Shown here: piece by piece, positions 15,369 through 21,937 of the stretch
How positions within the stretch are numbered: position 1 is the stretch's first letter
Layout of the letters: every line of letters starts with the position of its first letter
NCBI GenBank assembly: GCA_027325115.1
Contig: DAHWFG010000415.1
Coordinates: 1-26,615, forward strand
Direction: 5' to 3'
Length of the DNA: 26,615 nt
From: JAKBCQ01 sp021807585
GTDB taxonomy: Bacteria > Planctomycetota > Planctomycetia > Isosphaerales > Isosphaeraceae
The notes under the pieces: model-generated
Database searches by the model: none
What the model saw: the letters and a program-made list of their open reading frames with translations, nothing else
Told to the model about the DNA's origin: nothing
Made by a program: the position numbers and the translations under genes

Positions 15369-16316
15369 ATGCTAAACAAATTATTGAAGATGATCGCCGC
15401 GTCGTCGGCGTTTTGGGCGCCGTTCGCGTCCGCCCAGGAGCCGAAAGCGAGCCCGCCGACGGCTCGGTCGGCTCAAACCGATCGCGGCAAGGACGAGGCG
15501 GCGATCAAGGCGGTCGTCGCCGCGTTCGTCAAGGCGTTCAACACGGGTGACGCCGAGGCCGCGGCGGCGACTTATGCGAAATCGGCGATCGTCGTCGACG
15601 AGCACGGCGAGCGCACCCTCGGACGCGAAGCGATCCGCGATCAGTACGCCGCGTCGTTCGCCGACAATCACGGAAGCGTGATCGCAATCGAAGCCGACGA
15701 GATTCGTTTTCTTGGCGCCGAGACCGCGATCGAGGTCGGCCGGACGACGATCACACCCGCCGAGGGGGCGGGGGCGCCTGAGATCACGCGATTCACCGCG
15801 GTTTATGTCAAAGAAGACGGCGCCTGGAAGCAAGGCGCGGTTCGTGACGAACTCGCGCATGACGTCCCCCCTCACGAGCGGCTCAAGGATCTGGATTGGC
15901 TGCTGGGAGACTGGGTCAATGAGAGCGACGACGCGGTCGTCTCCACTTCATGTGTTTGGGCGAAGGGGGGCGCTTTTATTGATCGCGAGTTCACGATGAA
16001 AACAAAGGGGATGCCGGTCCTCTCAGGCACGCAACGGATCGGCTGGGATCCGCTCAAACGACAATTCAAAACGTGGATTTTCGATTCCGAAGGGGGCCAC
16101 GGCGAAGGCTACATGACGAGAAACGGAAACCAATGGGTGATCAAGGTCGAAGGGGTCGAACGGAGCGGCAAGCCGATGACGGCCACAAACGTGATCACTC
16201 GTTTGGGCAAAGACCGGCTGAGCTGGCGGTCGACCGATCGAACCGTGGGGGGTTCGGCGGTTCCCGGGATCGACGAGTTCTTCGTGGTTCGCAAACCCCC
16301 CGAAGCCGGAAGATAA
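15369..16316 (+). CDS. Exported SnoaL/SgcJ-like protein with a C-terminal beta domain
   Basis: 315 residues. The N-terminus (MLNKLLKMIAASSAFWAPFA, ending SAQ) is a signal peptide. Residues about 40-160 have the SnoaL-like/DUF4440 cone fold: AIKAVVAAFVKAFNTGDAEA, ATYAKSAIVVDEHGERTLGR, and later VYVKEDGAWKQGAVRDE. Residues about 170-315 (LDWLLGDWVNESDDAV, GTQRIGWDPLKRQFKTWIFD, EGYMTRNGNQWVIKVEG) look like a DUF1579-type lipocalin-like barrel. The pairing of these two halves is common in planctomycetes; the proteins are often annotated SgcJ/EcaC family oxidoreductase, but there is no evidence for oxidoreductase activity here. GAGGAAATGAG immediately precedes the ATG. The gene lies 56 nt before the repeat-rich gene and may share its transcript. 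Confidence 0.85.
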   Translation: MLNKLLKMIAASSAFWAPFASAQEPKASPPTARSAQTDRGKDEAAIKAVVAAFVKAFNTGDAEAAAATYAKSAIVVDEHGERTLGREAIRDQYAASFADNHGSVIAIEADEIRFLGAETAIEVGRTTITPAEGAGAPEITRFTAVYVKEDGAWKQGAVRDELAHDVPPHERLKDLDWLLGDWVNESDDAVVSTSCVWAKGGAFIDREFTMKTKGMPVLSGTQRIGWDPLKRQFKTWIFDSEGGHGEGYMTRNGNQWVIKVEGVERSGKPMTATNVITRLGKDRLSWRSTDRTVGGSAVPGIDEFFVVRKPPEAGR

Positions 16317-16371
16317 ATTGAATTCACATATCATTGATCATGTTGTCCCGATCATCGTAGGAGTTGATCAC

Positions 16372-18075
16372 ATGCATAAAATCTTGATTAAGATGATTCT
16401 GATCGTAATTCCGGCGGTGCTTGTTACTCCCGGAGACGCGGCGGCGGGTCGCGGCGGCGGCCGCGGCGGCGGTTACGGCGGCGGTATGGCGGGACGCGGA
16501 GGTATGGGAGGCGCGTCGATGGGGGGAGCGTCGGCGGCTCGATCGCCGGCTTTCAGCGCTCCGCACGCTCAGCCGAACGGATCGCGGTCGTCGTTCGGGA
16601 ACGAACCCGGCGGCGGCAATCGCAACGCGTCATACAACGGTATGAACGGCGCCGGCGCGCGAAATCAGCCGAATCATCCCAATGCGGGTTCGGCGGCGGG
16701 CTCGGCTTACAACACGCGTAACAACTCGACCCTCACCAACGAAGGCGCGGGGGCGGCGAGGGGTGCTTATAACAATCGGAACAATACAACTTTACCGAAT
16801 GGCGGCGCGGGGCTCGCGGGAGCGCGTTACGCCGATCGAAACAATACAACTTTACCGAACGGAGGCGCGGGGCTTGCGGGAGCGGGCTACGCCAATCGAA
16901 ACAACTCGAATCTTCCATACGGCGGCGCGGGGCTCGCGGGAGCGGGCTACGCCAATCGAAACAACGCGTACCTTCCTTATGGCGGCTACGGCGCCGCGGC
17001 GGCGTTGGGCGCGGGCTACTGGAACGGAGCGAATTCGGGCTTATGGGGCTTGGGGGGATATGGACCGGGGTATTACGGCGGAGTCGGCGCGTGGGGGACG
17101 GGATCGCCGATGTATGCGTGGGGATATTCGAACTATGATAATCCGTATTCGGGAGGCTACGCGGCGACCGTCCCCGAAGGAGGCGCCTCGAATGACGCGA
17201 CCGTCCAAAGTTACACCCGTCCGATCAGCACGACCGCCGCTCCTCCGGATCCATCGGTCGCCGATCTCGCGAGCTCCGCATTCGAGGGCGCCCGTGACGC
17301 TTTTAAAGCAGGAGATTATGATCAGGCGTTAAAGTTAAATCGCGAGGCGCTTTCTCAAACGCCCGACGATGTTGCGCTCCACGAATTTCTCGCCTTGATT
17401 CTCTTCGCAAGGGGCGAATTCACTCGCGCCGCGGCGCCGCTGTACGCGGTGCTTTCAGTTGGACCGGGGTGGAACTGGACGACGCTGAGCGGCTTTTATC
17501 GCGATGTGGAAACGTACACGGCACAGCTTCGGCAATTGGAAGCGTATCTCAAGAAGAACCCGCGGTCGGCTCAGGGTCGATTTGTGCTCGCTTATCATTA
17601 TCTGTGCGAGGGGCATGACGACGATGCGCTTGAGCAGTTGAAATGGGTGGTGAAACTTCAACCCTCGGATACGCTCTCGGCGCAACTTATCGCGCAATTT
17701 CAACCTGCGGGCGATTCTCGACCCGCTCCCGCTCCCGCGCCCGAGCCCGCTCTCGGCGATTCGGGCGGAGCGAGTTCGAACGTCGGGGGAGTATTGACGG
17801 GTAAGTGGTCGGCCGCGACGCCCCCCGGCTCAAAGGTGACACTTTCGATCGAGAACGACGGCAAATTCTCGTGGGTCGCCGCCGACGCGAAGGGTAAGCC
17901 CGCGGCGTCGATCACAGGAACATCAACATATGAAGATGGAATCTTGGCGTTGACCGACGACGGCGGCAAGCAGGGCTCGCTCGTGGGCAAAGTGATCGGC
18001 CGCAACGCCGACGGCTTCACGTTCCGGCTCACGGGGGCGCCCCCGCAAGATCCTGGATTGAAGTTCAAAAAATGA
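16372..18075 (+). CDS. Exported Gly/Asn-rich repeat protein with TPRs
   Basis: 567 residues. The start at 16372 has AGGAG 8 nt upstream; the signal is MHKILIKMILIVIPAVLVTP. Residues about 25-100 are Gly-rich. Residues 104-203 are five 20-residue repeats (type GGAGLAGAGYANRNNSNLPY), then Gly/Tyr-rich sequence (GYGPGYYGGVGAWGTG) to about 270. Residues about 300-440 look like TPRs (FKAGDYDQALKLNREALSQT, YHYLCEGHDDDALEQLKWVV). A Pro-Ala linker leads to a C-terminal barrel-like domain (about 475-567, VLTGKWSAATPPGSKVTLSI, KFSWVAADAKGKP). Gly/Asn/Tyr repeats suggest an extracellular or envelope matrix protein; this is inference. Similar TPR-plus-lipocalin tails occur in planctomycete hypothetical proteins. 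No function is known. Confidence 0.82.
   Translation: MHKILIKMILIVIPAVLVTPGDAAAGRGGGRGGGYGGGMAGRGGMGGASMGGASAARSPAFSAPHAQPNGSRSSFGNEPGGGNRNASYNGMNGAGARNQPNHPNAGSAAGSAYNTRNNSTLTNEGAGAARGAYNNRNNTTLPNGGAGLAGARYADRNNTTLPNGGAGLAGAGYANRNNSNLPYGGAGLAGAGYANRNNAYLPYGGYGAAAALGAGYWNGANSGLWGLGGYGPGYYGGVGAWGTGSPMYAWGYSNYDNPYSGGYAATVPEGGASNDATVQSYTRPISTTAAPPDPSVADLASSAFEGARDAFKAGDYDQALKLNREALSQTPDDVALHEFLALILFARGEFTRAAAPLYAVLSVGPGWNWTTLSGFYRDVETYTAQLRQLEAYLKKNPRSAQGRFVLAYHYLCEGHDDDALEQLKWVVKLQPSDTLSAQLIAQFQPAGDSRPAPAPAPEPALGDSGGASSNVGGVLTGKWSAATPPGSKVTLSIENDGKFSWVAADAKGKPAASITGTSTYEDGILALTDDGGKQGSLVGKVIGRNADGFTFRLTGAPPQDPGLKFKK
16681..16980 (+). repeat. Five tandem 60-bp repeats within the Gly/Asn-rich gene
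   Basis: The unit is exactly 60 bp (20 residues) and starts at 16681, 16741, 16801, 16861 and 16921. The last three copies are nearly identical (core GGCGCGGGGCTCGCGGGAGC, and the AATCGAAACAA block); the first two are diverged, so the array seems to have grown at its 3' side. The consensus residues are Gly-Gly-Ala-Gly-Leu-Ala-Gly-Ala-x-Tyr, then Arg-Asn-Asn and Leu-Pro. Confidence 0.93.
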
Positions 18076-18088
18076 GCCGAGATCGAAG

Positions 18089-18107
18089 TCGTCTTTTGCA
18101 AAGACGA
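18089..18107 (+). terminator. Perfect 8-bp hairpin after the repeat-protein gene
   Basis: TCGTCTTT (18089-18096) and AAAGACGA (18100-18107) pair perfectly around a TGC loop, 14 nt after the stop at 18075. It sits in the 178-bp gap between convergent genes. No U-tract follows. Confidence 0.45.
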
Positions 18108-18253
18108 GTGGATGAGCATATGAAATCGCCGGCGTGATCGCGCGTTTATCGCTCCGATTGCGTCGGCGATCAATATGGATAGCAGCGAGGCGAAGGCTCG
18201 ATCGAATGATTCGGTAACATCTCGACGACATTATCCCAACGGCATATTCATGT

Positions 18254-18919
18254 TTACCCAAATAGTTGTATCAATTGATCGTCGGCGAGCGAACGAACGA
18301 TGAGGTCCGCGGCGGCGAGCCCCTCGGCGGGGCTGTGCTCGTGCGGAGCGGCGACCGCGAACGCCCCCGCGGCCTTCGCCGCGGCGATCCCCGCGGGGCT
18401 GTCCTCAAGGACGACGATCGCCCGCGGCTCGGCGTTCAATCGCCGCGAAGCGGTTAAATAGATCTCGGGATCGGGCTTGCCTTGGCGCACGTCTTCGGCC
18501 GACAAGATAAACATAAAACGATCGATGAGCGCATGACGCTTGAGAAGTCGTTCGGCGTGCGATCGACTCGAAGAAGTCGCCACGCCGCGGGGAACTCCCA
18601 AAGAATCGAGCCGATCGAGCAATTCCAGTAACCCGGGCGACGGACGACAAAAATCATCCAAACGTGATTGAAATTTCGTGCGAACTTCGGCGACGAACTC
18701 CTCGACCGAGTCCCCAAGTCCCGTCATGCGCCGCAGCGTTTCGATCGATTCGACTCCGCGGCGTCCCATGATCGACCGCATGATCTCGCGCGTGAACTCG
18801 CAGCCGAATTCGGCCGCCGTCTCGCGCGCCGTCAAAAAATAAAGCTCCTCGGTGTTGAACATCAAACCGTCGAGATCGAACGCGACCCCCTTGAATCCAA
18901 AACGTCCCTGAACTTGCAT
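18254..18919 (-). CDS. HAD-superfamily phosphatase, phosphoglycolate/beta-phosphoglucomutase-like
   Basis: 221 residues. HAD motifs in order: VAFDLDGLMFNTEE (nucleophile Asp15, Asp17), GVATSSSRSHAERLL (motif II), QGKPDPEIYLTASRRL (motif III lysine) and VVLEDSPAGIAAAKAAG (motif IV acids). The helical cap between motifs I and II (MGRRGVESIETLRRMTGLGD) is the small C1-type cap of beta-phosphoglucomutase and phosphoglycolate-phosphatase relatives, so it should dephosphorylate a small sugar or acid phosphate. The substrate cannot be told from sequence. It lies 43 nt downstream of the LarA-like gene on the same strand, likely one operon. AGGA is 11 nt upstream of the ATG. Confidence 0.92.
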   Translation of the reverse strand: MQVQGRFGFKGVAFDLDGLMFNTEELYFLTARETAAEFGCEFTREIMRSIMGRRGVESIETLRRMTGLGDSVEEFVAEVRTKFQSRLDDFCRPSPGLLELLDRLDSLGVPRGVATSSSRSHAERLLKRHALIDRFMFILSAEDVRQGKPDPEIYLTASRRLNAEPRAIVVLEDSPAGIAAAKAAGAFAVAAPHEHSPAEGLAAADLIVRSLADDQLIQLFG

Positions 18920-18962
18920 ATCTTGACGAATCCTTGAATATCACACGTCGTTATATCTATGT

Positions 18963-20264
18963 TTATTTGTTAAATTGCGCCGAACGACGGCCGCGGAGGG
19001 AATCGGGAAAGAGCGATTGCTGATCGAGCGTTCCGTCGGCGTGGAACGGAATCGGGACGAAATCGGTCTCGAATTCGAGATCGTCGCTTCGATCGACTTC
19101 AGCGGCTAACGCGGGGGCGACCCATAATGTCGTCAGTTCGAGCGTGTTGGGGATCAACGTCATTCTCGCCTCCATGGGGTCGATGCGCCAGCATGTATCA
19201 AGAGACGCCGCGACGACTTCGCGATCGGTCGGCAGAGCCAGCGGGACGCGCGCCCGTGTGAGGAAATTTGAGGTAAAACTGTTCACACGCATCGGCACGG
19301 GGTCGATCGCGGAGACGAGTCTTTCGGTCGTCAAATCGGCGAGCCCCACGCCGACTGCGTTGCCGCGCGTTTCCACCGAAAGATCGAGCACGGCCAACCT
19401 CGTGACGACGGGTCGCGGCAAATCAGGCGTCGTTTCCACGCGTTGCCTACCGATCACGTTGGGATCGAGCCCCGTTCCGCTGTAATTCTTGCCAAGCTCG
19501 CCGACGATGAGCACGTCGATCTGATCGAACGGCAGCCCCGGCATCAGCTTGCGAGCCTCGTCGAGCAATTCGGGCTCGCGATCGAGCAACTCCTCGGGTT
19601 CCACCGGAACAATCGCCGCGGTCTTCTCCCACGCGTTCTCAAGGATCGCCAGACCGAGCGCGACATGAGTTCTCTCGAGGAGAAACGCTCCGACCTCGGG
19701 CAAGAGCTTGACGAGCCCGGGAAGTCCCAGCTTATGAACCTGAGCCGCCCCCTCGCGCTTGCCCAGGCCGATCGTCAGCATCTTTAAAAGCCCACTTTCA
19801 TATCGACCCGTAAATGATGTATGAGGCTTGATGCGATTAAGGAGGACGACGCCGTCGGCTTCAAAGGCGTTTTTATCAAAAAAAATCGGCAATCCGAACG
19901 AGTTCACTCCCAATTCGATCGTGTCCATTTCGGCGTGAATCGGACAGTTCATCGTTTCCGGGGTGATCGCGTATTCGGCGAGGAGTTCGAGCTGACCCTC
20001 TCTGGTTCCCCCGCCGTGGCTTCCCATCGCGGCGACGAGGAACGGTTGAAAGCCGAGATCGGCGAGCGCCGCGACGGTTTCTTTGGCGATCGCGGCGATC
20101 GCGGCGATCCCTCGGCTTCCCACGGTCACTGCGATTCGGCCCCCCGGGCGAACCCGGTCGCGGATCCGGCTCGAAGCCACGCCCAGTCGTACCGATTCGG
20201 CGATGTCGGTAACCTCGGGGTGATTGAAGCGACGGCGAACTTTGGCGATCGGCGGAAAAATCAT
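18963..20264 (-). CDS. LarA-like (lactate racemase N-terminal domain) protein
   Basis: 433 residues from the ATG at 20264; a TTG 66 nt upstream gives a longer version, but AGGA lies 11 nt before 20264. The family is Lar_N/DUF2088, whose founder is the nickel-pincer lactate racemase LarA. Seen here: GRIAVTVGSRGI, LVAAMGSHGGGT (His83), NRIKPHTSFTGRYESGLLK (His148, Lys161) and GLGKREGAAQVHK (His177). Lys161 and His177 are 16 apart, as I recall for the pincer lysine and nickel-binding His of L. plantarum LarA (184/200), but His148 is three residues further from the Lys than expected. The C-terminal half (LIVGELGKNYSGTGLDPNVI) fits non-canonical homologues. A 2-hydroxyacid racemase or epimerase is plausible; the real substrate is unknown. 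First gene of an operon with the HAD phosphatase. Confidence 0.85.
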   Translation of the reverse strand: MIFPPIAKVRRRFNHPEVTDIAESVRLGVASSRIRDRVRPGGRIAVTVGSRGIAAIAAIAKETVAALADLGFQPFLVAAMGSHGGGTREGQLELLAEYAITPETMNCPIHAEMDTIELGVNSFGLPIFFDKNAFEADGVVLLNRIKPHTSFTGRYESGLLKMLTIGLGKREGAAQVHKLGLPGLVKLLPEVGAFLLERTHVALGLAILENAWEKTAAIVPVEPEELLDREPELLDEARKLMPGLPFDQIDVLIVGELGKNYSGTGLDPNVIGRQRVETTPDLPRPVVTRLAVLDLSVETRGNAVGVGLADLTTERLVSAIDPVPMRVNSFTSNFLTRARVPLALPTDREVVAASLDTCWRIDPMEARMTLIPNTLELTTLWVAPALAAEVDRSDDLEFETDFVPIPFHADGTLDQQSLFPDSLRGRRSAQFNK

Positions 20265-20335
20265 CGGCGGGTCGATCCTGGATATCTCGGCTCGTTTCGA
20301 TCGACTCCCAGAATAGCGTTTCGAGCCCAAGACGC

Positions 20336-20370
20336 AAAACCCCTCGTTCCGGATCTCCGGTCCAAGGGGT
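20336..20370 (-). terminator. Rho-independent-type terminator after the PEP-CTERM gene
   Basis: The outer arms ACCCCT (20339-20344) and AGGGGT (20365-20370) pair over 6 bp. The inner CCGG arms (20349-20352, 20357-20360) pair around ATCT. On the minus strand the stem is followed by TTTT (20339-20336). It is about 115 nt after the stop at 20486. Confidence 0.6.
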
Positions 20371-20485
20371 GCTTATGTTTCAGTATTATAATTCGAGAAT
20401 TCTTGAATACATCGCCGATGCGTCCGATATTTGAGCGTCGCCCGGGATATCGGAGCGCTCGGCACGTGTTCGAAGCGAATCGCGA

Positions 20486-21271
20486 TCAGATCATCGTGCG
20501 TCGGCCGCGGAAGCGGCGAGCGAGCGCCGCGGCGCCGATGACTCCGGTCCACGCCAGCAGCGTGGCGGGCTCGGGAACGGGCACCGGGTAAATCTGGCCC
20601 CCCGTCGCGGCGTAGACGGGCGTGAGCGAGCCGATCTGCGGGTTCGAGCTCTGAAGGTTGACGAATTGCTGCGAATACGGCTGATTCGTGATCAGTACGA
20701 ACGTCGCGCTGTTGCTTCCCGCTCCCAGCGGCGGCGTTTGGGTCGAGGGGTTCACGTAATCGGCTCGAATCGTGCCGACCGCCGATCCCGGCGCCCATGA
20801 AAGGCTGCTTGGAGTTTGTAACTGAACACCCGTTGAGCTCGCCGAAGGATTGATTCCCCCGACGGGACCGTTGACGATATAAGCCGCCGCGGGCGATCCC
20901 GCGAAGTTCGTCACCGTCGGAGTGCCGTTGAACTGCCACGACAGGCTGTCGACGTGAACGGGTTCTCCCGAATTGTTCGAGACGTTATTGACGCTGACCG
21001 CGTACGCGTAGGCGTAGAGCCCCGCCGCGGCGCCGGTTCCCTGAAACACCTGCGACCAAACATCGCCCGAAACGGGAGCGCCGTAAAATTGAAACGGCGA
21101 TTGCAGCACGGGCGCCGCGGAAATCGGTTGAAAAAGGCTGCTGAATTGCGACGACGACATCTCCGGGGTGTCCAAAGTCTGGATCAGCGACCCGGCAAGC
21201 GCGGATGAGGGGGCGGCCGAGAAGTAGGCCAGACCCGCCACGAGGGCGAATGCGTAAGTGAGCTTCTTCAT
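20486..21271 (-). CDS. PEP-CTERM exported protein
   Basis: 261 residues. The start at 21271 (MKKLTYAFALVAGLAYFSAA) has GGAAG about 9 nt upstream, and the signal is cleaved perhaps after SSALA. The C-terminus VPVPEPATLLAWTGVIGAAA is the PEP-CTERM sorting motif (Pro-Glu-Pro, then a hydrophobic helix and RRFRGRR), expected to be cut by an exosortase during export; no exosortase gene is in the window. The middle is Ser/Thr/Asn/Gln/Gly-rich beta sequence (SSQFSSLFQPISAAPVLQSP, FVLITNQPYSQQFVNLQSSN) with no known enzyme motif. Such proteins often form surface or extracellular matrix structures. A longer in-frame start at 21319 is not favoured. Confidence 0.9.
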   Translation of the reverse strand: MKKLTYAFALVAGLAYFSAAPSSALAGSLIQTLDTPEMSSSQFSSLFQPISAAPVLQSPFQFYGAPVSGDVWSQVFQGTGAAAGLYAYAYAVSVNNVSNNSGEPVHVDSLSWQFNGTPTVTNFAGSPAAAYIVNGPVGGINPSASSTGVQLQTPSSLSWAPGSAVGTIRADYVNPSTQTPPLGAGSNSATFVLITNQPYSQQFVNLQSSNPQIGSLTPVYAATGGQIYPVPVPEPATLLAWTGVIGAAALARRFRGRRTMI

Positions 21272-21937
21272 ATTCACGATCTTCCAGGGTTGATCCGAGA
21301 ATTCGAGCGTTTTCGCCACGCCGAATGCTCATGCGAGTCGATCCTTAACTCGCGACCGGAGACCGTCTCCGGACGTGATTCGAGGTTGTCACGCGTGTAA
21401 GGTCGGGGCGCGTCGCGATTCCAAAGGAGTCGAATCGTCACATCGCCCATACCCGATCATGTGTCGATTCCCTCTCTTCGACGATCTCGTGCATTCCCGC
21501 CGAGCGAAAAGCTCGACGCGAACCCGAGACCGCCGACGCGCCGGCGGACGCGAGGGGAGTCGACTCATGAGGCGTGCTCGCAGGGGGGAGGTTGCGAAAC
21601 CCGTTTTCCCCCGAGCGGCCGAGAAAGTAGCAGCCCCTCGAAAAACGGTCAATCCGACTTTCGATCGTTTTCTTAAGCCCGGACAAACCGCGACCCCGGA
21701 CGGATACCGATCGTCGCGACGCATCGATCAAGAAACCGCTTGATCGAGAAGCCGAGCGCCGCCGATATCCCCTCGTCTCACGATCGAGCCCTTGATTTCG
21801 ATCGTCCAATGCACAACCAAAGCGACCCGTCGCAAGCTTCGAACGATCCGACGAAACCGCGCCTTTGGATTCTCTAGTAATTATCTATGGAAATATAATA
21901 AATCAACATGTTAAAGATTAGTGGGTGTGAACAATAG
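21272..21937. other. 666-bp gap without a convincing gene
   Basis: Short open frames on both strands are arginine-rich and lack start signals and conserved motifs. The region holds the perfect inverted repeat at 21724-21747 and an AT-rich tract at about 21880-21930 just beyond the kinase stop. The promoter of the PEP-CTERM gene should lie near its right-hand side of 21271. No RNA gene was recognised. Confidence 0.5.
21724..21747. terminator. Perfect 9-bp inverted repeat between the kinase and PEP-CTERM genes
   Basis: TCGATCAAG (21724-21732) and CTTGATCGA (21739-21747) pair perfectly around AAACCG. It is 190 nt beyond the kinase stop (minus). No U-tract follows. It may be a terminator, a processing site or an operator. 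Confidence 0.4.

Noticed and set aside
16681..16980. Possible CRISPR array or satellite
   Set aside because: The 60-bp units are contiguous without spacers and are in frame within a coding gene.
16682..17332. Plus-strand 216-residue frame over the repeats
   Set aside because: It is a shifted frame of the Gly/Asn-rich gene; its repeats are a by-product of the 60-bp period.
21375..21743. Short reading frames on both strands in the 666-bp gap
   Set aside because: All are Arg/Ser-rich, overlap one another, and lack start signals or recognisable motifs.
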